Numbered from the stretch's first letter, positions 30,325-40,405 are shown. The stretch: 64,000 bases of DNA from Methanobacterium alkalithermotolerans (GCF_018141185.1 NZ_CP058560.1:1879501-1943500), one strand, 5' to 3'. Program-made: numbers and translations. Notes: a model not told the origin generated them from the sequence alone.

Positions 30325-31276
30325 TTAACAAAACAGTAGGCTCTTCTAATGAAATTTGATGTTCATTAATTCCATTAACATCTAAATTAATATCTACATC
30401 TGCTGAATCCCTGTATATCATAATTTTTTCAATGAAATCTTTGTATTTTTCTAATTTTTGATTTAATTGTGTAGTATCTATTTCTATTTTTTTTATAGGT
30501 GTATCTACATTTTTTCTCTCGTTTCCATTTTTAATTGCAATTAATTCTTTTAATTCTCCAATATTTAAGGCAGTTACTTTTTCTCCTTCCCTTTCATTTT
30601 TAAATTTTATCAAAATCAATAATTTAGAATCTGTTTTTTTGCTTGTAGACTTTCTTAGATTTGTACCGTACCAAAGAGATTCTTTAAACATTTTTAAATC
30701 ACTTTCTTTAAGGAGACCTGGATAATTGTTTGGATTAATTGTAATATCATAGCTTATGATTGCATCATCAACAACAGCTTCTGAACCAGTTGTAGTTTGT
30801 TGTCCATCCATTGTTGCAAAAGGTGCACCGATTTGTAGACGCTTTATTTGAGCATTATTAATGTCTTTACCATAGCTTAATTGTATAGGTCCATAAATTT
30901 GTTTTGAACCGGTTTCTGTGAAACTAAAAGTTCCTCCAAACATCCTAACATCTGGAGAATTCATTTTCAATGCATCAAAATCATTCCCAAAAATTTCTTT
31001 GAAAATATCATCTTTAGTTTGATACTTTGCATCATCTTTTTCAGCATCTTTAGATAATCTAGGATAAAAAAACACGATATCCTTCTTATCTTTAATATTT
31101 TCCATAGTTTCATTTATATATCTTCTAACGTTGAATTTTATACATTTATCTGTTGTAAAGACTTTCCCATCAAAATTTCTAGGTGAATTATCAACAAAAT
31201 CCCCATTAGGATTTCCCATAATGGTTTCTGTCAAATATATTCCCTGATAGTAGTTTTTCACAATTTTTTCACTCAT
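30314..31276 (-). CDS. cas7: Cascade backbone subunit Cas7 (Csh2-type)
   Basis: A RAMP protein of 320 residues from the start chosen here, ATG 31276 (MSEKIVKNYYQGIYLTETIMGNPNGDF). Landmarks are NPNGDFVDNSPRNFDGKVFTTDKCIKFNVRRYI and MFGGTFSF, then IQLSYGKDINNAQIKRLQIG. The frame is open to 31324, but GGAGG nine bases ahead of 31276 and the normal N-terminus favour the later start. It overlaps cas8 by eight bases. Several copies line the crRNA spacer. Confidence 0.95.
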   Translation of the reverse strand: MSEKIVKNYYQGIYLTETIMGNPNGDFVDNSPRNFDGKVFTTDKCIKFNVRRYINETMENIKDKKDIVFFYPRLSKDAEKDDAKYQTKDDIFKEIFGNDFDALKMNSPDVRMFGGTFSFTETGSKQIYGPIQLSYGKDINNAQIKRLQIGAPFATMDGQQTTTGSEAVVDDAIISYDITINPNNYPGLLKESDLKMFKESLWYGTNLRKSTSKKTDSKLLILIKFKNEREGEKVTALNIGELKELIAIKNGNERKNVDTPIKKIEIDTTQLNQKLEKYKDFIEKIMIYRDSADVDINLDVNGINEHQISLEEPTVLLNGD

Positions 31277-33365
31277 CTTTATCATCCTCCATTTTTTCGG
31301 TACCGTATACTGAAGACAAAGCATTTTCAGTGTAATAACCTGTGAAAATTAGTAGAAGGTAATCTTCAAAAGAAAATCCATCCGATTCGTTAAAAAGGGA
31401 ATTCATATCCTTTTCAAATAATTTAAACATAAATTTACCTTTTTTATTCATTTTTTCGATGTAATAATTGTTTTTTTGTAAAACTTCAGTTACAAATAAA
31501 TTGCGGACATTATTTCTATTTGCATTAGTAACGAAATTAGAAAAAACTTCAGCTTTTTTATTTTTTGTTCGCTTAGAACCATCAATAAGCCCTAAAAATT
31601 GCCCAATAATATAATACTTTAAGGCAGGATCATTTTCAATGGTTTCTAATATAAAATTAGAATCGTCAACAGCAATCTTTTCTAATTCAGAATCCATATT
31701 ATACTTCAAGCCGATTTCTTTTAACTTTTTAACACTTCCTTCTTTTAGCATTTCATCACCCAAAAGTTCTTTTTTTAACATGAAATAGTAATTTAATCTC
31801 CTTAAAATATCAAAATAAAATGAACCCCTTGGATTTTTCTTATTTAAGTTATTATGCTTCTGTAATTTAATTAGAGAGTTAAAAACTATTTCATTTAACA
31901 TGTTTTTATTTAAAGCGTCCTCATTTAATTCATAAATCAGATTAAATATATTGTGCATATATTTAGCAAAAATAGAAACAGTTTTAGTATCAAAACGATA
32001 TAATATGCCTGTTTTGCCAGTTAATTTATTAGTATATATTTCATAAAAATGATAAAATTTCTTAGATAAATCGATTTTTTCATCTTCGATTTTGATAAAA
32101 AATTGTTTAAAAATAAATTCTAGGTCAAAAATATCCTTAATTTCTGATTTTTCATTTTTGCCTTTCTTAAATGGTTGATCTAGAAGATAAGGTAATTTAT
32201 TATTTTCATATAAGTTTATATTCTTAAATTTAGCTCTATATGCATTATAATTCTCAATATATTTCTTAATATCGTATCTATCACCCTGTTCTAAAGTATA
32301 TACAACTAAATCATAGTTAAAACCGTCAGTTTTATCCATAAATTCATTGATTTTCTCGAAAGAATTAATTTCTTTATTTGATATCATTAAAAAATCTTTA
32401 TAATTACCATTAATCCTTTTAGGGATAATAAATATATTATTTGCTTGAATTTTCTTTAATTTATCTTCAGCAAACATAGAATAAGTTGCACATATTTTAC
32501 AGAATCTTAACCTTGAATTTTTAACTGCAGTTTTTTCATTTTTGTCATAGTTAAAAGAATAAGAAGGGTTTCCAATAGAATAACTACCAATAGAAGGATA
32601 AACTATCCCTATATTGTTACAAAACGCGCAAATTCCGTTTTCATACTCCTGAAAAGATTCTTTTCGTTTTTTTATGAATTTAGAATAATAATATAAAACA
32701 TCATTAATTAAATCAACATTTAAATTTGAATAGCAAGCTAAATAAAAATTTCCGCCGGACTTTTTAGCATATTTATCTGTTCCTTTGAATTCATTAATTA
32801 TATTTAAAATAATATTCTTATTCTGAAATAAAAAACTGTAATAATCATTTATTATTTTTTCAATATATTCAAAAGGATATTCCATGAAAAAAGATTCTAA
32901 TAAAATCCGTTGATTATCATTAATGCCTATACTACCTAAATATTTTTCAATATCATCATAAATTTTCTTAATTACTGCATTAAACTCTTTTAAACCTTCA
33001 TTAGATTTTTTAGAACGTTCTATTTTACCATAAAACCTCTTTAATTTCTTTTCATCAATTTCACCCCTTGTTTTAAAATCATGATCAATTTTAATAAAAA
33101 ATGGAGTTAAACCAAGTAAATTAGATTTAGAAGGTATCATAAACTTCTGATCGGTGGTAATAAAAAATACATCATGAAAAATTGAATTTTTGGAGTAATG
33201 AGGTTCATATTCTTTCATTTGAGTTATTTTCCCTAAATTAAAACTATTTAGTTCCTTATCAAAATTAATATCTAAAATATAATCATTTTCTTTAACATTT
33301 TTTCCAAAGTCATCCTGCTTATTATCATTAAGCCATTTTCCAAATTCTATAAGATCAGAAATCAT
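31269..33365 (-). CDS. cas8b: Large Cascade subunit Cas8b (Csh1-type)
   Basis: A 698-residue large subunit, expected to recognise the PAM. A zinc-binding pair is visible in the middle as CAFCNNIG and RFCKICATYSMFAED. Other parts are long, Lys/Asn/Ile-rich and poorly conserved, as usual for Cas8. The start codon follows the cas6 stop with no gap. The position between cas6 and cas7 and the zinc finger support the Csh1 subtype. Confidence 0.92.
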   Translation of the reverse strand: MISDLIEFGKWLNDNKQDDFGKNVKENDYILDINFDKELNSFNLGKITQMKEYEPHYSKNSIFHDVFFITTDQKFMIPSKSNLLGLTPFFIKIDHDFKTRGEIDEKKLKRFYGKIERSKKSNEGLKEFNAVIKKIYDDIEKYLGSIGINDNQRILLESFFMEYPFEYIEKIINDYYSFLFQNKNIILNIINEFKGTDKYAKKSGGNFYLACYSNLNVDLINDVLYYYSKFIKKRKESFQEYENGICAFCNNIGIVYPSIGSYSIGNPSYSFNYDKNEKTAVKNSRLRFCKICATYSMFAEDKLKKIQANNIFIIPKRINGNYKDFLMISNKEINSFEKINEFMDKTDGFNYDLVVYTLEQGDRYDIKKYIENYNAYRAKFKNINLYENNKLPYLLDQPFKKGKNEKSEIKDIFDLEFIFKQFFIKIEDEKIDLSKKFYHFYEIYTNKLTGKTGILYRFDTKTVSIFAKYMHNIFNLIYELNEDALNKNMLNEIVFNSLIKLQKHNNLNKKNPRGSFYFDILRRLNYYFMLKKELLGDEMLKEGSVKKLKEIGLKYNMDSELEKIAVDDSNFILETIENDPALKYYIIGQFLGLIDGSKRTKNKKAEVFSNFVTNANRNNVRNLFVTEVLQKNNYYIEKMNKKGKFMFKLFEKDMNSLFNESDGFSFEDYLLLIFTGYYTENALSSVYGTEKMEDDKDE

Positions 33366-34102
<737 letters not shown>

Positions 34103-34106
<4 letters not shown>

Positions 34107-34234
34107 TTTTCTATATTTAATATTCCTATTTTTTGTATCCAAATTTCCATATCTTCATCGTCTGAATCATCTTCTAACTTATCATAAATAGAATTCGACG
34201 CAATACTATATAAATGTATATGTTTATTATTCAT
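34103..34234 (-). CDS. 43-residue small ORF coupled to cas6
   Basis: A small ORF (MNNKHIHLYSIASNSIYDKL start) with a strongly acidic middle (EDDSDDED) and a hydrophobic C-terminal stretch (IWIQKIGILNI). Its TGA overlaps the cas6 ATG. A TATA-like stretch lies about 28 bases ahead of its ATG, so the operon message could begin right at this start codon without a leader. I recognise no family. It could be a leader peptide, a small Cas-associated protein or a chance ORF. Confidence 0.5.
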
Positions 34235-34622
34235 TAGATAGTTTCAATATTAAATTATAATATAATCTATTGATTATTATGATTATTTACTTAATTTTTA
34301 ACTTGAGGAATTTTTTTCTACATTTATCTTCGTTAAACTATCCTATAACGAACTTCCATCTAAAATCTATATTTTAATCTTTAGAAAATATAAAAAACAA
34401 CAATTTTTCCTAAAACGTCATTGTTTTTAGATGATAATTACAAAATTTCCTAAATAACCATTTTTTAATGATTGGGTATAGATGGCCGGAGTGATTTAGG
34501 GTAGTTTTTCTATTTTTTTTAGAAAATCTCTTAAGATACCGAATTTATAGCGAAAAAACAAAATTTACAAAAAAAAATTGAATAAGTTAATGAGTCAGGG
34601 GGTAATCTTTTAAAAAAAATTA
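34235..34622. other. Intergenic region with the cas operon promoter
   Basis: A 388-bp, very AT-rich stretch. The minus-strand TATA region at about 34255-34268 should drive the cas operon. A 7-bp inverted repeat TTCGTTA/TAACGAA (34329-34335, 34346-34352) and an AT hairpin TTTTCTA/TAGAAAA (about 34506-34526) are present. I see no further ORF or RNA gene. Confidence 0.45.
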
Positions 34623-35468
34623 TTATTCGTATAATACTGCGGTTCCAGTAGCAGTTACAATTAATGCACTACCCTGCAACCCGCCCATAGAAACATAATC
34701 CATCTTAAATTCTATCACTGCATTTGCGCCCCGGGATTTAGCATCATCCATCATTCTAGACAGGGCTAATTTTCTTGCTTCTCCCAGGTTCATATCCTCC
34801 AAAGGGGTGGGTTCAATAATTCGGGTAAGTTTATCCAGTTTACCTTCTGATTCATTTTCCTGGGCTACTGCTTCCCCGGTAACTAAACCAATATATTTTT
34901 TTATTTTACCTCCCTTAATGGAGGGAACAGATGTTAGGGGTGTATCCAGATTATCCAGGAAAATCTCATCTGCTTCTTTTTCAGATGGTTTTACTTCCTC
35001 TTTGGGGGGAATTCTCAGGATCTTAGATGGTAAAAATATTAGAAATCCAATAAACTTCCGGACTATACCTAAACTGGTAACAAAAAGAAGATAATTTACG
35101 AATATGGGGAATGCTGCTTGAATGGTGAGTATTATGGCAATTATGGTAATTAAACTAAGGCTTACTGGTTCTTTAGGGAATATTCTCCCGGGAGCAAACC
35201 AACCATAACCATTTATGATAAGGAAGGTTAAAAGAGCACTGATAGCCCCGGTAGTTTTACCATATTTCTTGCGGGCTATTATTGTTTCAATAAACCCGGC
35301 CAGTAAGGGAGATACAATATACATTATATTAAATCCGAATATAACTAAATTGAAGGCTATACAGATAAGTGCTGAACCAAATCCTGCTATAACTCCCAGG
35401 GATATGGCAATTAGTGCCCAGCGTTTTTCTATAAAAAAATTTGTCCCGGAACTAACCATGGCTATCAT
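34623..35468 (-). CDS. Membrane protein with C-terminal YbjQ domain
   Basis: A 281-residue protein. The first 150 residues hold four or five hydrophobic segments (ALIAISLGVIAGFGSALICI, ISLITIIAIILTIQ and others). The last 95 residues are a YbjQ/UPF0145-type domain: IKKYIGLVTGEAVAQENESEGKL, then ALSRMMDDAKSRGANAVIEFKMDY and ALIVTATGTAVLY. It follows a stand-alone YbjQ gene on the same strand, 26 bases downstream, so the soluble domain exists here both alone and fused to a membrane anchor. Function unknown. Confidence 0.8.
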   Translation of the reverse strand: MIAMVSSGTNFFIEKRWALIAISLGVIAGFGSALICIAFNLVIFGFNIMYIVSPLLAGFIETIIARKKYGKTTGAISALLTFLIINGYGWFAPGRIFPKEPVSLSLITIIAIILTIQAAFPIFVNYLLFVTSLGIVRKFIGFLIFLPSKILRIPPKEEVKPSEKEADEIFLDNLDTPLTSVPSIKGGKIKKYIGLVTGEAVAQENESEGKLDKLTRIIEPTPLEDMNLGEARKLALSRMMDDAKSRGANAVIEFKMDYVSMGGLQGSALIVTATGTAVLYE

Positions 35469-35494
35469 AATTCCACCACCCTAATTTAAATTTA

Positions 35495-35821
35495 TTAATC
35501 CTGATAAGAAACTGCAGTTCCAAATACAGTGACCATGATGGTGTTTCCCATGGTCCCTCCCAGGTTATGATAAGCTACCCGGACTCCTATTATGGCATTG
35601 GCTCCTTTTTTTTTAGCTTTTTCCTGCATACTCTCCAGAGCCACTTCCCGGGCATGGGTAAGTTCTTCCTCATATTTAGAAGTCCTTCCTCCCACCACAT
35701 CCCTTACTCCTGAGAACATATCCTTATACAGATTCGCCCCCAGGAGGGAATCTCCGGTTACAAACCCCAGATATTCATTTATTTTCTTTCCTTCAATAGT
35801 CTGTGTAGTTAAAATCAGCAT
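35495..35821 (-). CDS. YbjQ (UPF0145) family protein
   Basis: A 108-residue stand-alone YbjQ domain: IEGKKINEYLGFVTGDSLLGANLYKD, then REVALESMQEKAKKKGANAIIGVRVAYHNL and VTVFGTAVSYQ. YbjQ proteins form pentamers; binding of heavy metals was proposed but is not established. It starts a two-gene unit with the membrane-anchored paralogue and is divergent from the MFS gene across the shared 31-bp element. Confidence 0.88.
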   Translation of the reverse strand: MLILTTQTIEGKKINEYLGFVTGDSLLGANLYKDMFSGVRDVVGGRTSKYEEELTHAREVALESMQEKAKKKGANAIIGVRVAYHNLGGTMGNTIMVTVFGTAVSYQD

Positions 35822-35887
35822 TCAATTTTCTCCCCTTTTTTTTTATTAGTATATATCCGAATAGCATTAAATAGTCATCTATCTGGA

Positions 35888-35918
35888 GCTATAATTGTAC
35901 ATTTAAATCAATAATTAT
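35888..35918. promoter_or_regulatory. 31-bp promoter element, copy 1
   Basis: A 31-bp stretch between the ybjQ and MFS genes, containing TTGTACATTTAAATCAATAA. It matches 39784-39814 at 30 of 31 positions. It ends just before the MFS TATA box (35920-35930). Both copies sit in divergent promoter regions, so it may be an operator for one shared regulator. Confidence 0.65.
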
Positions 35919-35974
35919 TTATATAATTTTTATACACTTATAATTAGTCATGAGTTCAGTAACAGGAGAAATTA

Positions 35975-37537
35975 GTGATTAAAATGGAACATGAAAGTCA
36001 ATACAAATGGGGTGTGGTTTTAGTTGCATGTATGGCAATTTTTATTATTGTACTGGATTCATCTGCCATGAATGTGGCTATAACCAATTTAGTAGTGGAA
36101 TTGAATACCACTCTATCTGTTATTCAATCCATAATTGCCTTATATGCCCTGATAATTGCATCCTTTATGCTTTTAGGGAGTAAAATTCAGGATATTCTGG
36201 GTAGAAAGAAAACTTTCCTTTTAGGATTACTTATTTATGGGTCTGGAACAATTATTGCCACTTTAAGTATTAATGCTGCCATGCTTATGGTGGGATGGGC
36301 TATTTTAGAGGGTATAGGTGCTGCTTTGATGTTACCGGCCACCACTACTCTGGTAAGCTCCAGTTATGAAGGCAAGGATAAAGTAACTGCCTTTGGAATA
36401 TGGGGCGGTATTGCTGCTATGGGCGCTGCCATAGGACCAATAGTAGGAGGAATTTTCACCACTTACCTCTCCTGGAGATTGGTTTTTGGATCTGAACTTA
36501 TATTTATTGGGGCCATTTTATTTTTCAGACACTATCTATCAGAATCTAAACCAACGCTGCAATGGAAAGATCTGGATATTATAGGGGCAATTCTATCCAT
36601 AATTTCTCTTATTCTAATCGTGGTGGGTATTTTATTTCTTAGCCGTCCAGAAAACTGGGGATACGTAGGAATTTTAATTGTTTCTGGATCTATATTGTTT
36701 GTGTTATTCTTGCTATGGGAGAAAAGAAGAATTAATAAGGGCTTAGAACCACTAACCGACATATCTCTTTTAAAAAATCGTCTCTTTGGTCTGGGAAACT
36801 TGAATTCCGTTATTACTCAGATACCTTTAGCCGGGTTTCTTTTTATCATACCTGTATTTTTACAGCAGGTTACCAAAACTAATGCATTTTATACTGGACT
36901 GGCCCTTCTACCGGCTTCAATTGCCATTTTACTTTTCTCTATACTGGGTGCCAGATTCTCCTCATTTTTAGAGTCTAAACACATTATAATGATTGGATTT
37001 ATAGTTTCTGCTGCAGGAACATTCATTTTAAGCTCGGTATTTAATTTAAATACTCAAATAATGGACATAATACCGGGTACTATAGTTTTTGGGATAGGAA
37101 TTGGACTTTTACTCTCCCAGCTAACCAATCTAACCATGGCTGCAGCTGGAACTCATCAGGAAACTGATGCCTCTGGATTTTTAAACTCCTTTAAAAATCT
37201 GGGTTATTCCATGGGAACTGCTTTAATAGGGGTTCTATTATTGATTGGAATATTTGGAGGGCTTACAGCAGGTATTGAATCTTCTAATCTGGCAGAAAAT
37301 AGGACCACCTCTCAAATCCAGGATGAATTGATTAACTATGTGGAAAATATGCAGACTGATACACCCCAAATACCTCCTGAATTAGTACCACAAGCTACCC
37401 AAATAGTAGACTCTGCTATTAGTTCTGCCATGAATCGAACATTCGATGTATTAGGATTAATAATGATTTTAGGCTTCATTACATCTATTTTTTTACCAAA
37501 AACTAAAAAAAGTCTTAATAAACTAAAAAAAGACTAA
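35975..37537 (+). CDS. MFS drug exporter, DHA2 (14-helix) type
   Basis: A 520-residue major facilitator with about 14 membrane helices, the EmrB/QacA plan. Motif D1 is seen as VLDSSAMNVAI, motif A as GSKIQDILGRKKTFLLG, and motif C-like glycines in AMGAAIGPIVGG. It should expel small toxic compounds using the proton gradient. The GTG at 35975 follows AGGAGA closely; ATG 35984 is an alternative. It is regulated from a promoter holding the 31-bp element. Confidence 0.92.
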   Translation: MIKMEHESQYKWGVVLVACMAIFIIVLDSSAMNVAITNLVVELNTTLSVIQSIIALYALIIASFMLLGSKIQDILGRKKTFLLGLLIYGSGTIIATLSINAAMLMVGWAILEGIGAALMLPATTTLVSSSYEGKDKVTAFGIWGGIAAMGAAIGPIVGGIFTTYLSWRLVFGSELIFIGAILFFRHYLSESKPTLQWKDLDIIGAILSIISLILIVVGILFLSRPENWGYVGILIVSGSILFVLFLLWEKRRINKGLEPLTDISLLKNRLFGLGNLNSVITQIPLAGFLFIIPVFLQQVTKTNAFYTGLALLPASIAILLFSILGARFSSFLESKHIIMIGFIVSAAGTFILSSVFNLNTQIMDIIPGTIVFGIGIGLLLSQLTNLTMAAAGTHQETDASGFLNSFKNLGYSMGTALIGVLLLIGIFGGLTAGIESSNLAENRTTSQIQDELINYVENMQTDTPQIPPELVPQATQIVDSAISSAMNRTFDVLGLIMILGFITSIFLPKTKKSLNKLKKD

Positions 37538-37639
37538 TCAGTTATTTAAATTAATCTTATTATTTTTATAATTGGGGCAGGGATTATGAGTAGTTAGAGA
37601 GGGCCATAACTAAAAAGGGACCAGTGACTTACAAATTAA
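37538..37639. other. Short gap before the insertion sequence
   Basis: Holds the end of the MFS transcription unit and the left 8-bp target copy CAAATTAA at 37632-37639. No gene is seen. Confidence 0.5.
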
Positions 37640-37644
37640 GAGAC

Positions 37645-37664
37645 TGTAAAGTTTATGGGTGTTG
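37645..37664 (+). repeat. Left terminal inverted repeat of the insertion sequence
   Basis: TGTAAAGTTTATGGGTGTTG, complementary to 38977-38996 with a single mismatch. Confidence 0.85.
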
Positions 37665-37773
37665 AGGGTTTGCGGAAAAAAATTTTAAAATCTTATTTTC
37701 TAGATCCTCTGACCCCATAATTCAAAATTAAAGAGGTTAAATATAAGTATTAAGTGAGAGTAGATATATTATC

Positions 37774-38976
37774 ATGCGAAATCAAATATTAACTACTCTC
37801 AATTGTAATATTGACTCCATACAACTTAAACTTTCCGATTTTTTCACAGGAAAAAATGATTTTGAAACAATTCTCAATGATAGATTAAAACCGGTTAAAA
37901 ACACTCAAAATATTAATCAGAAACTTTATCTCCATGAAAATAATCATTTCGAATATATTAACCTACTTTGCCCATATTGTGGTTCAAAAAATGTTATTAA
38001 ACAAGAATATCGTCAAAGAAAACTGTTAATTGACGATAAAGAACCTTTAAATGTTTATTTAAGAAGATATCTGTGTAAAACTTGTGGGCGAAAATTCACC
38101 ACAAACATTAAATCGATTATAAAACCTTATAAACGATATATTAACTTATTTAAAGATAAATTAGAATGTTTTTTGGAGACAGGTTACCGTTCGCTTCGAA
38201 AAACTCAGAAAGATCTGCAGAACTTCCTGGAAAATTCACCATCACACCAAACCATCAGAAATTGGCTTACCATAAACAATAAAAACATGATCAAAAACAC
38301 TGAACGCTTTTATTCAGGATATTACACTTATGATGAGCAATTTTTACGAATTAATGGCCATAGAATGTACAGATTAACATTATACGATCAAATACGCAAC
38401 ATTCCAATAGCCGAACAAATAGTCCCTAAAAGAACACCACAAGCCATTACACAGTTTATAGAAGAATCAACTATTAATCAACCATTAATATCAGTCACCA
38501 CCGACCATATGCCACTTTATAAAAATATAATGGATTATATTGGTGTTAAACACCAATTATGCGTATTTCACTTGTTTAAAATGATTGGTGACAAATTATA
38601 CAAAAAATTACGCAGTAAAAAAGTCACAGAACGTGAAAAAATCAGTTTATGCCTATATTTCACCGATATCAAAAACATATTCCGCACATACAACTCAAAA
38701 ACCAGTCAAAAAAGACTAGAAAAACTATTAAACGATTTCAATAGAATTCCACGTTTATTACAGCGTTTTATTAAACAAAAAATCATTCCAGACTATAAAA
38801 GACTCACCACGTTCATGGAAAACAATAAAATACCACGAACATCTAATACTGTGGAAAATTACTACAGACAAACAGAACCAGAACAAATAAAAAAGAAATA
38901 CAAAACCAAAAAAGGAATACTCACTTATCTACACTACAAAATGAAAAATTGGACAAAAAAGCACATAAAAAAATAA
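37774..38976 (+). CDS. Transposase with zinc-ribbon and DDE-type domain
   Basis: A 400-residue transposase, intact in one frame. A zinc ribbon lies at about 66-107 (CPYCGSKN, then CKTCGRKFTT). It is followed by a helix-turn-helix-like part (SLRKTQKDLQNFL, SHQTIRNWL) and a catalytic domain with acidic residues in YTYDEQFLRING, VTTDHMPLYKNI and SNTVENYYR. The distances fit the IS256/MULE-like DDE group, and the probable 8-bp duplication agrees. The gene ends inside the right inverted repeat region. Confidence 0.88.
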   Translation: MRNQILTTLNCNIDSIQLKLSDFFTGKNDFETILNDRLKPVKNTQNINQKLYLHENNHFEYINLLCPYCGSKNVIKQEYRQRKLLIDDKEPLNVYLRRYLCKTCGRKFTTNIKSIIKPYKRYINLFKDKLECFLETGYRSLRKTQKDLQNFLENSPSHQTIRNWLTINNKNMIKNTERFYSGYYTYDEQFLRINGHRMYRLTLYDQIRNIPIAEQIVPKRTPQAITQFIEESTINQPLISVTTDHMPLYKNIMDYIGVKHQLCVFHLFKMIGDKLYKKLRSKKVTEREKISLCLYFTDIKNIFRTYNSKTSQKRLEKLLNDFNRIPRLLQRFIKQKIIPDYKRLTTFMENNKIPRTSNTVENYYRQTEPEQIKKKYKTKKGILTYLHYKMKNWTKKHIKK

Positions 38977-38996
38977 CAACACCCACAAACTTTACA
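38977..38996 (-). repeat. Right terminal inverted repeat of the insertion sequence
   Basis: Complement of the left repeat with one mismatch; it starts directly after the transposase stop codon. Confidence 0.85.
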
Positions 38997-39023
38997 AACC
39001 CCAAATTAAAAAAAATAAAAATA

Positions 39024-39734
39024 TTAGTTTATGATTTTCCCTACTTCATCCGCCACTTTCCAGTGCTCACCTTTTTTCTCATTTCTACGGATTAACCATA
39101 CTCCCAGGGCAGCTCCCACTATTCCTCCGGCGGTATCAGTGAAAAAATCGTTCATGGTATCATCCAGTGGACCCTGGGTAGGGGATCCCTGCATCTGGGT
39201 GTTACCGGTAATCGTTCCTATAGGCCCGTCTGCTAAATAGGTGTCGTAGGTGTATTCTCCCATTTCCAGTATTGCTCCAAAACCAATGGTCATAATTACA
39301 ATGATAAAGGCCATAACTCCATATGATGCCTGGAGTTTACCATAGAAGTACATGGTGTAAACCACCATCATACCAATTAAAGCAATAAATAGGGGCAGCA
39401 TGAAATGCATAAAATTGTCATAGAAGGGAATCCTTACATATAATCCCAGTGCATCTCCACCCACCAGTTCAAAAAGAACCATGGCCAGTAATATTAGTTC
39501 AATTTCCACTGGTATAGCCCGTAAGCGTCCACGGGTAAAAAATGCAGGGGCATTGATTATAACCAGCGCTACCAGGATCAATAAACCAAAAATCCTTTCT
39601 GCACCATTAGCACCACCAAAAATCAGTATATAAACACCAGAAACCAACAAAAATACCCTTAATAATCGGAGCAGATTTCGTTGCAAAGGACTCATTTTGT
39701 CCTTGTCAGGATTTAAATAGCTCATTTTTTTCAC
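39024..39734 (-). CDS. DUF2238/YjdF-like membrane protein
   Basis: A 236-residue protein with about six hydrophobic segments. FYDNFMHFMLPLFIALIG, IGFGAILEMGEYTYDTY and LDDTMNDFFTDTAGGIVGAALGVWLI follow the YjdF/DUF2238 pattern of conserved His, Glu and Asp residues in membrane helices. The function is unknown. It is divergent from the first DUF308 gene, across the second 31-bp element. Confidence 0.75.
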   Translation of the reverse strand: MKKMSYLNPDKDKMSPLQRNLLRLLRVFLLVSGVYILIFGGANGAERIFGLLILVALVIINAPAFFTRGRLRAIPVEIELILLAMVLFELVGGDALGLYVRIPFYDNFMHFMLPLFIALIGMMVVYTMYFYGKLQASYGVMAFIIVIMTIGFGAILEMGEYTYDTYLADGPIGTITGNTQMQGSPTQGPLDDTMNDFFTDTAGGIVGAALGVWLIRRNEKKGEHWKVADEVGKIIN

Positions 39735-39783
39735 CTCTTAAAATTTATTCCATATGCATTGTTAACCCTCATTATTATTTAAA

Positions 39784-39814
39784 GCTTTAATTGTACATTT
39801 AAATCAATAATTAT
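39784..39814. promoter_or_regulatory. 31-bp promoter element, copy 2
   Basis: A 31-bp stretch matching 35888-35918 with one mismatch, here between the DUF2238-like gene and the first DUF308 gene. A second TTGTACA follows at 39821-39827, so two half-sites may be present. Confidence 0.65.
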
Positions 39815-39880
39815 ATTTATTTGTACAGTAATAGTAATAACAATGGGGTTTGTTAGAATTATTAGAGGAGGTGTATTAAC

Positions 39881-40405
39881 ATGGCAGAGGGAAGTAATGT
39901 TTTATTAGGTATTTTAGCAATTATTTTAGGTCTTTTAGTGATTGCTTTCCCCTTATTTAGTGTATTTACCGCCAGTGTATTGGCTGGTTTTGCTATTATA
40001 TTGTTAGGAATCTGGTTACTGGTACAGAGTTTTGGAGTATGGAGTACCAGTAAAGGAATAAGTATTGTCTATTTAATTCTGGGGCTTATTGCATTGGTAG
40101 GTGGAATTGGATTATTTGGAAGCATACTTGCCTTTAGTTTCTTAGCTAGCTTCTGGCTGTATTTTGCAGGATTCTTTTTGATAATTTCAGGTATAATGTC
40201 TTTATTTGCCAAGGAAGGAACTATGGGTAAAGGAGCAGGGGGCGCAGGTGTTATATTGGGTATTTTATACATAATACTGGCATCATATGCATGGAACCCA
40301 TATTACCTGGCTTTATTAATTGGTATCTGGTTAATAATTGATGGTGTGGCTTTATTCTTTATAAGTCCATCAGATATGGTTAAAACCCCGGTTCCACCAG
40401 AATAA
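39881..40405 (+). CDS. DUF308 (HdeD-like) membrane protein 1
   Basis: A 174-residue protein with six hydrophobic segments arranged as three hairpins, the HdeD plan. Its start MAEGSNVLLGILAIILGLLVIAFPL closely resembles the third copy (MKESKNVLVGILAILLGL). GGAGGTG precedes the ATG. HdeD in E. coli is linked to acid resistance; the archaeal role is not known. It is the first of three tandem paralogues. Confidence 0.88.
   Translation: MAEGSNVLLGILAIILGLLVIAFPLFSVFTASVLAGFAIILLGIWLLVQSFGVWSTSKGISIVYLILGLIALVGGIGLFGSILAFSFLASFWLYFAGFFLIISGIMSLFAKEGTMGKGAGGAGVILGILYIILASYAWNPYYLALLIGIWLIIDGVALFFISPSDMVKTPVPPE

Larger units (their letters stand above)
37640..39001 (+). mobile_element. Insertion sequence with inverted repeats and probable 8-bp target duplication
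   Basis: A 1362-bp element. Terminal inverted repeats match at 21 of 25 positions; the best part is TGTAAAGTTTATGGGTGTTG at 37645-37664 against the complement of 38977-38996 (one mismatch). CAAATTAA stands directly outside both ends (37632-37639, 39002-39009), consistent with a target duplication of 8 bp. The element carries one intact transposase gene. The precise ends rest on that reading of the duplication. Confidence 0.82.

Noticed and set aside
34401..34474. Two 35-bp segments, offset by 40 bp, that resemble one another
   Set aside because: Only about 22 of 35 positions match in very AT-rich DNA, which is too close to chance to call a repeat.
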